From Cryobacterium sp. PH31-L1 (lineage in GTDB: Bacteria > Actinomycetota > Actinomycetes > Actinomycetales > Microbacteriaceae), in the NCBI RefSeq assembly GCF_030063145.1, contig NZ_JASISM010000006.1, forward strand, positions 1 to 64,000: DNA of 64,000 bases. Reading direction: 5' to 3'. The position numbers and the translations under genes were made by a program. Numbering within the stretch: position 1 is the first letter of the stretch; each line of letters begins with the position of its first letter. Under the pieces are notes generated by a model. It did not search any database, was not told where the DNA came from, and saw nothing but the letters and a program-made list of their open reading frames with translations. Below, piece after piece: positions 28,777-37,022 of the stretch.

Positions 28777-29763
28777 TTGAACAGCACCGAGACCGCCACT
28801 CTGTTTCAACACCCCGACCGTAACCTCGCGATGGAGCTCGTGCGCGCCACCGAGGCCGCCGCTATCCGTGCCGTGCCCTTCATCGGCCGCGGCGACAAGA
28901 ACGCCGCCGACAAGGCCGCCGTCGACGCCATGCGCGCCTTCCTCGGCACCGTCAACTTCGACGGACTCATCGTCATCGGTGAGGGCGAAAAAGACGAAGC
29001 CCCCATGCTTTTCAACGGTGAGCACGTCGGCAACGGCCGTGGCCCCGCTTGCGACATCGCCGTGGACCCCATCGACGGAACGAGCCTGACCGCAGCGGGC
29101 CGCCAGAACGCCGTCTCGGTCATCGCCGTGTCGGACCGCGGCACCATGCTGGACGCCTCGTCGATCTTTTACATGGACAAGATCGTCACCGGTGCAGCCG
29201 GTCGCGGCGTCGTCAGCCTCGACCAGTCGATCGCCGACAACCTGCGTGAGCTTGCCAAGGCATTGAAGAAGCCAGTCGGGGAGCTGACGGTTGCCGTTCT
29301 CGACCGCCCCCGCCACGCCGGCCTGATCGACGCGATTCGCAGCGCCGGTGCCGGAACCCGCCTTATGCTCGACGGCGACGTGGCCGGCGGTATCAACGCT
29401 GCCCGCTACGAGACCCGCATCGACATGTGCGTCGGCATCGGCGGAAGCCCGGAAGGCATCACCACGGCCTGCGCGCTCAAGGCGCTCGGCGGCTACATGC
29501 AGGGACGCCTGGCTCCGAAGGACGACGCTGAGCGTGCCCGTGGCGTTGCGGCCGGTCTCGACATCGACAAGCTGCTCGAGATCGACGACATGGTCAGCGG
29601 CGACAACACGTTCTTCGTGGCGACCGGCGTGACCGACGGCGGACTCGTCGACGGCGTGCGTCGCAAGGGCCCGATGATCCGCACCGAAAGCATCGTGCTG
29701 CGCTCGCGTTCGGGCACGGCCCGTCGAGTCATCGCCGAGCACCTCGCCGAGAAGTGGCTATAG
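28777..29763 (+). CDS. glpX: Class II fructose-1,6-bisphosphatase
   Basis: A 328-residue gluconeogenic enzyme. Metal-binding motifs GEGEKDEAPML, DIAVDPIDGTSL and GGSPEGITTACALKALGG are all present. The TTG at 28777 is chosen because GGGAGGA lies four bases upstream, and NSTETATLFQHPDRNLAMELVR is where the family begins; the in-frame upstream codons lie in the divergent promoter. It is paired with fbaA, so the locus groups two consecutive gluconeogenic steps. Confidence 0.93.
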   Translation: MNSTETATLFQHPDRNLAMELVRATEAAAIRAVPFIGRGDKNAADKAAVDAMRAFLGTVNFDGLIVIGEGEKDEAPMLFNGEHVGNGRGPACDIAVDPIDGTSLTAAGRQNAVSVIAVSDRGTMLDASSIFYMDKIVTGAAGRGVVSLDQSIADNLRELAKALKKPVGELTVAVLDRPRHAGLIDAIRSAGAGTRLMLDGDVAGGINAARYETRIDMCVGIGGSPEGITTACALKALGGYMQGRLAPKDDAERARGVAAGLDIDKLLEIDDMVSGDNTFFVATGVTDGGLVDGVRRKGPMIRTESIVLRSRSGTARRVIAEHLAEKWL

Positions 29764-29826
29764 TCACGTCGACCGGCTCGGGCCTGTAAACGAAACGGGC
29801 TCGCAAGCAAAACGGGCTCGTAACCC

Positions 29827-29874
29827 AAACTGCATGCCTCGGGTCTGTTCGTTCAGACTCGAGGCGTGCAGTTT
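29827..29874. terminator. Bidirectional terminator hairpin between glpX and rmuC
   Basis: A 21-base stem (29827-29847 with 29854-29874) with two G-U pairs and a TTCGTT loop, flanked by AAAC on one side and GTTT on the other, separates the convergent glpX and rmuC genes. Two GU wobbles rather than mismatches suggest selection for RNA pairing. Confidence 0.75.
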
Positions 29875-29900
29875 CTTCGTTCGCATCCTCTGTCGCTGAC

Positions 29901-31388
29901 TTAAACGTGTACCTCGGAATCCGATTCGTCGGCATCAGCGAGACGCCGGTCGATCACGCTGTGTCTGGCCTCATTCAATTCAGCGCCGTCCAGTTGAACG
30001 CCGTCCAGTTGAACGCCGTCCAGTTGAACGCCGTCCAGTTGAACGCCGTCCAGTTGAACGGGCAGGTCAAGTTCGTCGGATTCGGACGCCGGCGCCTCCA
30101 GCTCGGGTGCGGTCAGCTTGCGCGGCGAATCGTGAATGATTGCCGGTTCGGTGAGCAGCCCGATCTTGGTCTGGTCGATTCCCGGAAACTGCCGCGCGGT
30201 GACAAGAACCCGGGATTCGAGTGAGTTGGCGAATTTGTTGTAGCTGTCCACCGTGCGCTCCAGCGCCTTTCGCAACGACTCCGCGTGGCCGCTGAGCGCA
30301 CCGAGCCGTTGGTACAGGGCGTTGCCGAGATCGAAGAGTTTCTGCGCCTCATCGGTGACGGCCTGCTGCTGCCAGGTGAAAGCTACCGTCTTCAGCACCG
30401 CCCACAGGTTCACCGGTGACGCCAGGGCTACCCGTTTGCTGAACGAATAGTCGAGAATCGACGGGTCGGCTTCGAGCGCAGCGGAGAGCAGGGATTCGCT
30501 CGGAATGAAGGCGATCACGAACTCGGGGCTGGCATCGAAGCCTTCCCAGTAGGTCTTCTTGGCCAACGCGTCAATGTGAGCGCGCACGGCCTTCACGTGC
30601 TTGTCGATCAGTAGCTTGCGTCGGGCACCCTCTTCGCCGGTGGCCGTATAGGGAATGGTGCTGGCCTCGATGTAGTGCTCGAGCGGAACCTTGGCATCGA
30701 TCGCGATCGACTTATTGCCGGGCAGCCGCACGACCATGTCGGGTCGGCCAAGGCCGGCATCCGTTGTGATGTTGGTCTGCGTATTGAAGTCGACGTACTG
30801 GGCCAGACCGGCGGCCTCCACGACGCGCCGCAGCTGGGTCTCGCCCCAGACACCGCGGGTGCTGTTGGAACGCAGGGCGCTCGCAAGCGACTCGGTGGTC
30901 ACCCGCAATTGCTGATCCGAGATTTGCGCCTGCTTGAGCTGTTCAGAGAGGGAGCCGTACTGTTCGCTGCGCTGCGTCTCGAGTTCGGTGACTTTCTCCT
31001 GCATCGTGCGCAGCGTCTCACGCACGGGGCTGAGGGCCTCCAACACGAGGTGTTCGCGCTTCTCCCGCTCGGACTGCAGCAGTTGGTCGGAGCGCTGCCG
31101 TTCGACGGTTTCGCGCGCACTGGCCCGGTCGTGCTCGATCTGCGCCGAGAGTCCGTCGACGGTGGCGAGAGCGGCCGACAGCTCACTCTGCAGGGCCGCG
31201 CGAACCGTGGCCTCGCTCGCTCGTGCTTCGGCGAGGTCTACCTGATGATGGGCTTCGAGCACGGCGGGGTCGGCGGTTTCAACGCCGGGGATACCCGAGC
31301 GTTTGCGTTGCAGCAGCACCATGGCCAACAGGGCGCCCAGCGCGGCACCGACGACGAGACCGACGATCAAACTCAGCAGTGGATCCAT
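29901..31388 (-). CDS. rmuC: RmuC-family DNA recombination protein with C-terminal VQLDG repeats
   Basis: A 495-residue protein: one N-terminal membrane helix (about 5-26), a long coiled coil (about 45-180), and the RmuC nuclease-like domain (about 185-410) with GVWGETQLRRVVEAAGL, MVVRLPGNKSIAIDAKVPLEHY and EGFDASPEFVIAFIPSES. RmuC limits chromosome inversions and is related to restriction nucleases. The tail is unusual: a disordered region contains tandem VQLDG pentapeptides (about 450-475) before an acidic end. The repeat count is likely variable. ATG start. Confidence 0.88.
   Translation of the reverse strand: MDPLLSLIVGLVVGAALGALLAMVLLQRKRSGIPGVETADPAVLEAHHQVDLAEARASEATVRAALQSELSAALATVDGLSAQIEHDRASARETVERQRSDQLLQSEREKREHLVLEALSPVRETLRTMQEKVTELETQRSEQYGSLSEQLKQAQISDQQLRVTTESLASALRSNSTRGVWGETQLRRVVEAAGLAQYVDFNTQTNITTDAGLGRPDMVVRLPGNKSIAIDAKVPLEHYIEASTIPYTATGEEGARRKLLIDKHVKAVRAHIDALAKKTYWEGFDASPEFVIAFIPSESLLSAALEADPSILDYSFSKRVALASPVNLWAVLKTVAFTWQQQAVTDEAQKLFDLGNALYQRLGALSGHAESLRKALERTVDSYNKFANSLESRVLVTARQFPGIDQTKIGLLTEPAIIHDSPRKLTAPELEAPASESDELDLPVQLDGVQLDGVQLDGVQLDGVQLDGAELNEARHSVIDRRLADADESDSEVHV
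29985..30059. repeat. Five exact 15-base tandem repeats inside rmuC
   Basis: The unit GCCGTCCAGTTGAAC occurs five times without change (29985-29999, 30000-30014, 30015-30029, 30030-30044, 30045-30059). On the coding strand it encodes VQLDG. Its perfect identity points to recent slippage, and its length keeps the reading frame whatever the copy number. Confidence 0.95.
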
Positions 31389-31462
31389 GCTTTAAGTCTG
31401 CCAGCGACCACCGACATCGCCGGATGACACTCGGACCGGGAGAAACGCTGCGCAGAATCTAC

Positions 31463-32077
31463 TTAGCTGAGCGCCATCGGACCGTGCGTCGAGGCGTGCT
31501 CCTGCGTGGCCACCGGCCCGATCACGCCGACCTTCACCCGGGTCACGTGGGCCAGTTGCTCGATCGTGTCGACCTCGTGACGCCCCGCCGCGTGGATCAT
31601 GATGGCCGCACACGCCTCGGCGTCGGCCAGCGCGTTGTGGTGCGAGAAGTCCTCGAAGCCGGCCGCCATGGCCGCGACCGGCAGACGGTACGACTCCAGG
31701 TGATAGGTGCGCCGGGCTACCTGCAGGCTGCAGACATAGCGAAAATCGGGAACCGGCTGGCCGGTCACGAGCGATGCCGTCTTGACCACGCCCAAGTCGA
31801 AACCGGCGTTGTGGGCCACGAGATAGTCGTCGCCGACGAAGGCGACCAACTGCGGAAGCTGGTCGGGCCAGCTGGCAGCACCCACGACGTCCGCTGTGGT
31901 GATGCCGTGGATGCGCGTGTTCCACTCGGAGAACTCGTCGTGGCCGGGCGGCGGTGCAATGAGCCAGTAGGCCGAATCGACGACCACGCCGTCACGCACT
32001 TTCACCATCCCTACTGAGCACGCGGAGGCGCCTGAGGAGTTGGCGGTTTCGAAATCGATCGCGGTGAAATTCAGCAC
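31463..32077 (-). CDS. DEDDh-type 3'-5' exonuclease (DnaQ-like)
   Basis: A 204-residue exonuclease. ExoI holds Asp8 and Glu10 (FTAIDFETANSS), ExoII has HNAGFDLGVV, and ExoIII has HHNALADAEACAAI with the general-base His and last Asp. The C-terminal tail after about 175 (VGVIGPVATQEHAS) resembles the linker after the exonuclease in longer actinobacterial proteins with a BRCT domain, which is absent here. Likely role: proofreading or repair in trans. GTG start. Between rmuC and ychF. Confidence 0.85.
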   Translation of the reverse strand: MLNFTAIDFETANSSGASACSVGMVKVRDGVVVDSAYWLIAPPPGHDEFSEWNTRIHGITTADVVGAASWPDQLPQLVAFVGDDYLVAHNAGFDLGVVKTASLVTGQPVPDFRYVCSLQVARRTYHLESYRLPVAAMAAGFEDFSHHNALADAEACAAIMIHAAGRHEVDTIEQLAHVTRVKVGVIGPVATQEHASTHGPMALS

Positions 32078-32140
32078 GCCTTATGGTCTCACGGGCCACC
32101 GACAGAGCCCGCGCAGACGTGGCCGGTAGACTGGTCTCTC

Positions 32141-33214
32141 GTGGCTCTTACAATTGCAATCGTCGGACTCCCCAATGTGGGCAAGTCCACCCTGTTCAAC
32201 GCCCTGACCAAGAACAACGTGCTCGCCGCGAACTACCCGTTCGCCACGATCGAGCCCAACGTTGGAATCGTGAACCTTCCCGATTCGCGCCTGGCCGACC
32301 TGGCGACCATCTATGGCAGCAAAACCCTGCTGCCGGCGCCGGTGTCGTTCGTCGACATCGCCGGCATCGTGCGTGGCGCGAGCGAGGGGGAGGGGCTCGG
32401 CAACAAGTTCCTCGCCAACATTCGCGAAGCGGACGCCATCGCCCAGGTCATTCGCGGATTCGCCGACCCCGACGTGGTGCACGTCGACGGCAAGGTCAAC
32501 CCGGCCGGCGACATGGAGACGATCAACACCGAGCTGATCCTCGCTGACCTGCAGACCCTGGAGAAGGCCGTGCTGCGTTTCGAGAAAGAGGTCAAGGGGC
32601 GGAAGCTGCCGCCGCTCGTGCTTGAGACCGCGATCAAGGCGCAGGCCATTCTCGACGGTGGCCAGCCGCTGTCCGCGGCGACGCTCGACATCGAGCCGAT
32701 TCGCGAACTCGGTCTGCTGACCGCGAAGCCGTTCATCTACGTCTTCAACGTGGACGAGGCCGTTCTGCAGGACCAGGCCAAACTCGGCGCCTTAGCCGCG
32801 CTCGTTGCTCCGGCTAACGCCGTGTTCCTCGACGCCAAGCTCGAGAGTGAACTGAGCGAACTCGACGCCGAGGATGCCGCTGAAATGCTCGCCTCGACCG
32901 GCCAGGCCGAGAGCGGTCTCGACCAGCTCGCCCGCATCGGCTTCGACACCCTCGGCTTGCAGACCTACCTCACGGCCGGTCCGAAAGAATGCCGCGCCTG
33001 GACCATTCACAAGGGCTGGACTGCGCCGCAGGCCGCCGGAGTCATCCACACCGACTTCCAGAAGGGCTTCATCAAGGCCGAGATCTTCTCCTTCGAAGAC
33101 CTCATGGCTGCCGGTTCGATCGCCGAGGCCCGTTCCAAGGGCAAGGCCCGTATCGAGGGCAAGGAATACGTCATGCAGGACGGCGACGTCGTGGAGTTCC
33201 GGTTCAACGTCTAG
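32141..33214 (+). CDS. ychF: Ribosome-associated ATPase YchF/OLA1
   Basis: A 357-residue Obg-related ATPase with a role in oxidative-stress translation control. [12 protein letters not shown] is the P-loop; [25 protein letters not shown] is the switch II region, and FNVDE sits in the altered specificity motif (N-V-D-E rather than NKxD) that explains ATP preference. The C-terminal TGS domain ends [12 protein letters not shown] start. The final 32 bases recur, with five changes, 1.1 kb downstream. Confidence 0.93.
   Translation: MALTIAIVGLPNVGKSTLFNALTKNNVLAANYPFATIEPNVGIVNLPDSRLADLATIYGSKTLLPAPVSFVDIAGIVRGASEGEGLGNKFLANIREADAIAQVIRGFADPDVVHVDGKVNPAGDMETINTELILADLQTLEKAVLRFEKEVKGRKLPPLVLETAIKAQAILDGGQPLSAATLDIEPIRELGLLTAKPFIYVFNVDEAVLQDQAKLGALAALVAPANAVFLDAKLESELSELDAEDAAEMLASTGQAESGLDQLARIGFDTLGLQTYLTAGPKECRAWTIHKGWTAPQAAGVIHTDFQKGFIKAEIFSFEDLMAAGSIAEARSKGKARIEGKEYVMQDGDVVEFRFNV
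33183..33214 (+). repeat. ychF 3'-terminal repeat, original copy
   Basis: The last 32 bases of ychF. A near copy (27 of 32 identical) stands at 34318-34349, in the same orientation and also ending in a TAG stop, and a shorter decayed copy begins at 33922. The pair brackets higBA and its neighbours. Confidence 0.7.
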
Positions 33215-33247
33215 CGTTATTAACGCGCTGCGTCATACACTTGTCGT

Positions 33248-33529
33248 GTGATCAGGTCGTTCGGCAACAAGGACACTGGAAAGATCTGGCACGAGCAGTA
33301 CGTCAAGGGTGTCGACCGGACCGTCCAGCGCGCGACCCTGCGGAAACTCGAGTTAGTCAATGCGGCCAAGGATATCGAGGATCTTCGGATCCCTCCGGGG
33401 AATCGTTTGGAGCGGCTGGTCGGTGACCGTCGAGGTCAGTACAGCATCCGGGTGAACGCCCAGTGGCGCATCTGCTTCGTCTGGAGAGAAGGAGGAGCGG
33501 ACAATGTCGAACTCGTCGACTACCACTGA
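33248..33529 (+). CDS. higB: HigB-type (RelE superfamily) toxin
   Basis: A 93-residue ribosome-dependent mRNA interferase. MIRSFGNKDTGKIWHE at the start, LEDLRIPPGNRLERL-like core (IEDLRIPPGNRLERL) and the C-terminal GQYSIRVNAQWRICFVWREGGADNVELVDYH are typical of HigB; the last segment carries the basic and aromatic catalytic residues. GTG start. Its end overlaps the antitoxin gene by 26 bases, giving the toxin-first order that distinguishes higBA from relBE. Confidence 0.9.
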   Translation: MIRSFGNKDTGKIWHEQYVKGVDRTVQRATLRKLELVNAAKDIEDLRIPPGNRLERLVGDRRGQYSIRVNAQWRICFVWREGGADNVELVDYH

Positions 33530-33824
33530 GGATGACCTGATCGAGCCGATCCATCCGGGAGAGATCCTGATGGAGGACTTCATCGCTGGATTCGGGATCA
33601 CGCAGAACAAGCTCGCGGTCAGCATTGGGGTGCCGCCGCGCCGGATCAATGAGATCGTTCACGGCAAGCGGGGCATCACGGCCGACACGGCGATCCGCCT
33701 GGCGCGGTACTTCGGAACTTCGGAAGAGTTCTGGATGAACCTGCAGTCCAACTATGAGCTGCGTCGCGAGCGCCGGGCGCTGCGGGACAAAGTTGCATCG
33801 ATCACACCGCTGAAGGTCGCGTGA
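33504..33824 (+). CDS. higA: HigA-type XRE-family antitoxin
   Basis: A 106-residue antitoxin that neutralises HigB and represses the operon. The HTH (about 32-85) reads ITQNKLAVSIGVPPRRINEIVHGKRGITADTAIRLARYFGTS, the VapI/HigA subclass, and the IHPGEILMEDF lead-in is diagnostic. It overlaps higB by 26 bases, so translation is coupled. Its stop codon overlaps a GTG that begins an acetyltransferase remnant. Confidence 0.9.
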   Translation: MSNSSTTTEDDLIEPIHPGEILMEDFIAGFGITQNKLAVSIGVPPRRINEIVHGKRGITADTAIRLARYFGTSEEFWMNLQSNYELRRERRALRDKVASITPLKVA

Positions 33825-34007
33825 CAGATCCCTCGATCGAGGTAGTCGCGCACGATGCGTTGGGGGGCGCGAGACTTCGACCAGCTGGGGCGGCTGTTCA
33901 ACGACGAGTATTTTTCACCGTCGGAACGTGGTCGAATTCCGATGTCTGAGGTGCGTGACAGGGTGTCCACATGGAACGCATATCGATCACCGAACGGGCA
34001 GAGCTGA
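33822..34007 (+). pseudogene. Possible frameshifted acetyltransferase (GNAT) N-terminal remnant
   Basis: A frame beginning at the GTG that overlaps the higA stop reads TDPSIEVVAHDA. A one-base shift near 33857 would continue WGARDFDQLGRLFNDEYF, which resembles the opening of GNAT/aminoglycoside acetyltransferase-like proteins. Beyond that the similarity ends, just where a decayed copy of the ychF terminus begins (33922). I read this as a truncated gene broken by recombination. The family assignment is tentative; the second frame alone (ATG at 33855) would encode 50 residues. Confidence 0.35.
33922..33949 (+). repeat. Decayed third copy of the ychF 3' end
   Basis: GGAACGTGGTCGAATTCCGATGTCTGA resembles the start of the copy at 34318 (GGAACGTGGTGGAGTTCAGG) over its first 19 bases and then diverges. 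In one frame it still reads VVEFR. Similarity is short, so chance is possible. Confidence 0.4.
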
Positions 34008-34384
34008 TCCTTCACGATGCCGCCTCGACGCTCATGACTCCCGCGGCCGGCGAATGTCGCGCCAGGGAACTTCTTGCGCGGCTCTCAGCGATGGGAGCGT
34101 GTTGTTGCGATTGCGAAATGATCATGAACACCTATGAGCCCGCCACGCGGCTCTGGTCGCGGGCGCATGAATCCGTTGCCTCCGATGATTTTGACGAGTG
34201 GGTGGACCCCGAGCCACCCGACAGGATGCCCCCGTGCGAGACAACACGACGGGGCTCGACCAAACCGTGTGCGAGCTGGAACGCATTTCACGCTCGCGGA
34301 ACCGGTGATTCGACTTCGGAACGTGGTGGAGTTCAGGTTCAACGTTTAGGCTCGAGCCTTCTCGCGAAAGTCATCGCAGCATAA
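33971..34384 (+). CDS. Cysteine-rich DUF2695-like protein
   Basis: A 137-residue protein. A helical start (ISITERAELILHDAASTLMTPAAGECRARELLARL) is followed by ACCCDCEMIMNTYEP and, later, PPCETTRRGSTKPCASW. The CDCE motif and the spaced PPC/PC pair recall DUF2695 proteins, possibly zinc-binding; I make this link from memory. After about residue 115 the frame runs through the duplicated ychF terminus, so the last 20 residues are probably not ancestral. Part of the small island behind ychF. Confidence 0.5.
   Translation: MERISITERAELILHDAASTLMTPAAGECRARELLARLSAMGACCCDCEMIMNTYEPATRLWSRAHESVASDDFDEWVDPEPPDRMPPCETTRRGSTKPCASWNAFHARGTGDSTSERGGVQVQRLGSSLLAKVIAA
34318..34349 (+). repeat. ychF 3'-terminal repeat, distal copy
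   Basis: Thirty-two bases matching 33183-33214 at 27 positions and encoding [12 protein letters not shown] in one frame. It marks the right edge of the higBA island, like an attR-type or recombination repeat. No integrase gene is present. Confidence 0.65.
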
Positions 34385-34400
34385 ATCGAAGGAGAGCACC

Positions 34401-35075
34401 GTGCCCGTCATCGCCATCATTGGAGCCGGACCAGGACTCGGCGCGGCAGTTGCGCGAAAATTCGGGCGCGAAGGCTTCGCCATTGCCCTGATATCCAGAA
34501 ACCAGGCGAAGTTGGACGGTATGGCAGCCGAGCTCACCGCTGCCGGCTTCACCGCGGGTGCTTACGCTGCGGATGTGCTCACGCCGGTTTCGCTCGAAGC
34601 TGCTCTGACGCGGGCCGCCGACGAACTTGGGCCAATTACGGCCTTGCAGTACAGCCCGCTTCCGTCACGTGCATATCTGAAGCCGGTGCTCGATCTGACT
34701 CCGGAGTTGGCGCTGGAGGCTCTGCAGTTTTCTGCCCTGGGACTCATCCACGCGGTGCGTGCGGTGCTCCCCACGATGCGGCAGGCCGGAAGCGGCAGCA
34801 TCATCATGATCAACGGCGGAACCTCCGTCAAGGCCCGGGCCGGTTTCGCCGGCACGTCGGTCGCATTTCCGTCCGAGAGTGCCTACGGCGAGATGCTCCA
34901 CGACGCCCTCGAGGGTGAGGGTATCCGGGTCAATCAGCTTGTGATTCCCGGCGGCATTCCACAGCTTCAGCTTGATAACGGCATCGACGGTGTCGCCGAT
35001 CGCATCTGGGATCTCCACGCTGGTGCCGGTCCGTTCCGAACCATGCTCATCCCTCTTGAGGACGGCAGGGAGTAG
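34401..35075 (+). CDS. SDR-family oxidoreductase lacking the YxxxK motif
   Basis: A 224-residue Rossmann-fold protein. The nucleotide-binding GAGPGLGAAVARKFG at 8-22 is good, and SGSIIMINGG supplies the strand that normally ends in the catalytic Ser. At the expected Tyr-x-x-x-Lys the sequence reads AFPSESAYGEML, with no Lys four residues after a Tyr. The enzyme may be inactive or use other residues. GTG start with AAGGAG upstream. It lies at the right edge of the higBA island and before a DoxX-like gene. Confidence 0.75.
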   Translation: MPVIAIIGAGPGLGAAVARKFGREGFAIALISRNQAKLDGMAAELTAAGFTAGAYAADVLTPVSLEAALTRAADELGPITALQYSPLPSRAYLKPVLDLTPELALEALQFSALGLIHAVRAVLPTMRQAGSGSIIMINGGTSVKARAGFAGTSVAFPSESAYGEMLHDALEGEGIRVNQLVIPGGIPQLQLDNGIDGVADRIWDLHAGAGPFRTMLIPLEDGRE

Positions 35076-35127
35076 CACGGCCGACTGCATTGTGCCAGCC
35101 GATCGAGCCGAGTGCTAGCGTTCTGGG

Positions 35128-35604
35128 ATGACTGAGAATGCCACGCCGAGACCCCGCACGTCCGGTACTCGCACGTCCGTCACTCGCTCGGCCCCACGCG
35201 CGGTGGCCCGGATTGCGTTGGGGTTGGCACTCGCCGGTGCCGGCACGACCCACCTCACGGTCGCTCGGGAGGAATTCCAGGCGCAGGTTCCGGACTGGGT
35301 ACCACTCAACGACGACTTGGTCGTGCTCGGCTCCGGCGTGGTGGAGATCACCCTCGGCGTGGCGCTCTTGGTCGCGTCGAAGCAGCGCGTGCTGGTGGGA
35401 TTTGTCGTCGCGGCCTTTTTCATTGCCATCTTTCCCGGAAACATTTCGCAGTACGTGACGAAAACTGACGCGTTCGGCCTCGATACCGACCAAAGCCGCT
35501 TCCTCCGCCTGCTCTTCCAGCCGCTCCTGGTGTTGTGGGCCTTGTGGGCGACGGGCGCGAGCACGGTGCTCCGGCGGGCATTGAGTCGGCGTCGGCGCTA
35601 TTAG
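35128..35604 (+). CDS. DoxX-like four-helix membrane protein
   Basis: A 158-residue protein with a basic N-terminal tail (1-26) and four membrane helices. GLALAGAGTTHLTVAREEFQAQVPDWVP and GSGVVEITLGVALLV match DoxX-family proteins, which in some bacteria work in quinone or thiosulfate redox complexes. ATG start. No redox partner is encoded next to it, so the role is unknown. Confidence 0.75.
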   Translation: MTENATPRPRTSGTRTSVTRSAPRAVARIALGLALAGAGTTHLTVAREEFQAQVPDWVPLNDDLVVLGSGVVEITLGVALLVASKQRVLVGFVVAAFFIAIFPGNISQYVTKTDAFGLDTDQSRFLRLLFQPLLVLWALWATGASTVLRRALSRRRRY

Positions 35605-35669
35605 CTCTGTTCCGTACTGAGTCGACTAGGGGTCAGCCGCAACCCGGGGTCGGTGGCAGACTGGTGCCC

Positions 35670-36239
35670 ATGACGACGTTGCACATCACCGGCGATGACT
35701 CCGCCGACGCCCTCCTCAGCGAGAATCCGTTCGCCCTGCTGATCGGAATGCTGCTCGACCAGCAGGTTTCCATGGAAACGGCCTTTGCCGGTCCGGCCAA
35801 GATCCGCGAGCGGATCGGCAGCATCGAACCCAAGGCGATCGCCGACTTCGATACCGATGCCTTCGCCGAAGTGTTCCGTACCTCGCCGGCCGTGCACCGC
35901 TACCCGGGCTCGATGGCGGCACGCACCCAGTCGGTGGCCGGGGCCATCGTCAGCACCTGGAACGGCGATACGGCCTCAATCTGGACCGAGGACAACCCCG
36001 ACGGAAAGGCGATCCTGCGCCGGCTGAAGGCGCTGCCCGGGTTTGGCGAGCAGAAGGCGAAAATCTTCCTCGCGCTTCTCGGCAAGCGACTCGGGATCGA
36101 CGCGGCCGGCTGGCGCGAGGCATCCGCTCCCTATGGCGAGGACGGATCGTTCCGATCGGTGGCCGACATCGTCGACCCAGAATCGCTCACCCGCGTACGC
36201 GAGACCAAGCGCGCAGCCAAGGCAGCCGCAAAGGCGTAG
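35670..36239 (+). CDS. HhH-GPD family DNA glycosylase-like protein
   Basis: A 189-residue protein of the short actinobacterial HhH-GPD type. NPFALLIGMLLDQQVSMETAFAGP near the start and the helix-hairpin-helix LPGFGEQKAKIFLALLGKRLGID are clear. The family resembles base-excision glycosylases, but the activity of this short subgroup is not established. The start at 35670 follows a longer frame without family sequence. Basic Ala/Lys tail at the end. Confidence 0.8.
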   Translation: MTTLHITGDDSADALLSENPFALLIGMLLDQQVSMETAFAGPAKIRERIGSIEPKAIADFDTDAFAEVFRTSPAVHRYPGSMAARTQSVAGAIVSTWNGDTASIWTEDNPDGKAILRRLKALPGFGEQKAKIFLALLGKRLGIDAAGWREASAPYGEDGSFRSVADIVDPESLTRVRETKRAAKAAAKA

Positions 36240-36245
36240 TCTCGC

Positions 36246-36968
36246 GTGGTGGGCCCTCACTTCAGCGAACAGACATTCGACTTTCTCGACGAACTCGAGC
36301 ATCGCAACGAGCGCGAGTGGTTCCAGGAGCACAAGCCGATCTACGAGCAGGAGTTGAAAGAGCGGATGCTCGCGGTCATCGAGCGAATCAACGTATCATT
36401 GGGCGACTTCGCCGCTGAGTGCGTGCGCCCGCCGAACAAGGCCATGATGCGCATCTATCGTGACGTGCGATTCTCGAATGACAAGTCGCCGTACAAGACG
36501 CACCTGGCCGCCCACTGGCCACCCCGTGGACTTGAGAAGGCAGGGGGAGCGGGATACTTTCTGCAGGTCGGCGTGCACGGCGTCATGATGGCCGGCGGTG
36601 CCTATAGTCCGCAGCCGCCGCAACTTCGGGCGATTCGCGACTACGTGCTCGATCATCACGTCGAGCTGCGCTCGCTGCTCGCTGCGCCAGCGCTCGAAGC
36701 ACTGGCGCAACCGTTTGGTGGCAACAAGCTTATCCGCCCGCCGCGGGGCTTTCCGGTGGAGCATCCGGCAGGCGACCTGCTGCTCAATCGCAGCTGGGCC
36801 CTGGTCGGCCACCTACCCGGCGACGTCGCGCTCCATGAGAATTTCACCGACCTCGTCATTGAACGGTTTCGGGCGTTCCAACCGGTCGTCGACTTTCTGA
36901 ACATTCCGCTGGCGATGGCCACCCCGCTGGAGCGGGAAGCGGCCGCGGGCCGGCGGCGTTCCGCCTGA
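36246..36968 (+). CDS. DUF2461 family protein
   Basis: A 240-residue protein. FLDELEHRNEREWFQEHKPIYEQEL at the start, RIYRDVRFSNDKSPYKTHLAAHW in the middle and the FRAFQPVVDFLN end are the DUF2461 signature. Function unknown; the family is widespread. GTG start six bases after the glycosylase stop, so co-transcription is likely. Confidence 0.85.
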   Translation: MVGPHFSEQTFDFLDELEHRNEREWFQEHKPIYEQELKERMLAVIERINVSLGDFAAECVRPPNKAMMRIYRDVRFSNDKSPYKTHLAAHWPPRGLEKAGGAGYFLQVGVHGVMMAGGAYSPQPPQLRAIRDYVLDHHVELRSLLAAPALEALAQPFGGNKLIRPPRGFPVEHPAGDLLLNRSWALVGHLPGDVALHENFTDLVIERFRAFQPVVDFLNIPLAMATPLEREAAAGRRRSA

Positions 36969-36979
36969 ATCCAGCACGA

Positions 36980-37020
36980 CGGACGCCGCCGGCCGCGTCA
37001 TTCGCGACCGGCGGCATCCG
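36980..37020. terminator. Probable bidirectional terminator
   Basis: CGGACGCCGCCGG (36980-36992) faces CCGGCGGCATCCG (37008-37020) with a single C-A mismatch, and an inner CGCG/CGCG pair is possible. It separates the convergent DUF2461 gene and the gene at 37023. A TTTC run follows on the plus strand. Confidence 0.6.
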
Positions 37021-37022
37021 TT

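Noticed and set aside
29985..30059. Short array of repeats considered as CRISPR
   Set aside because: Units are contiguous 15-base copies without spacers, in frame within rmuC; no cas gene is present.
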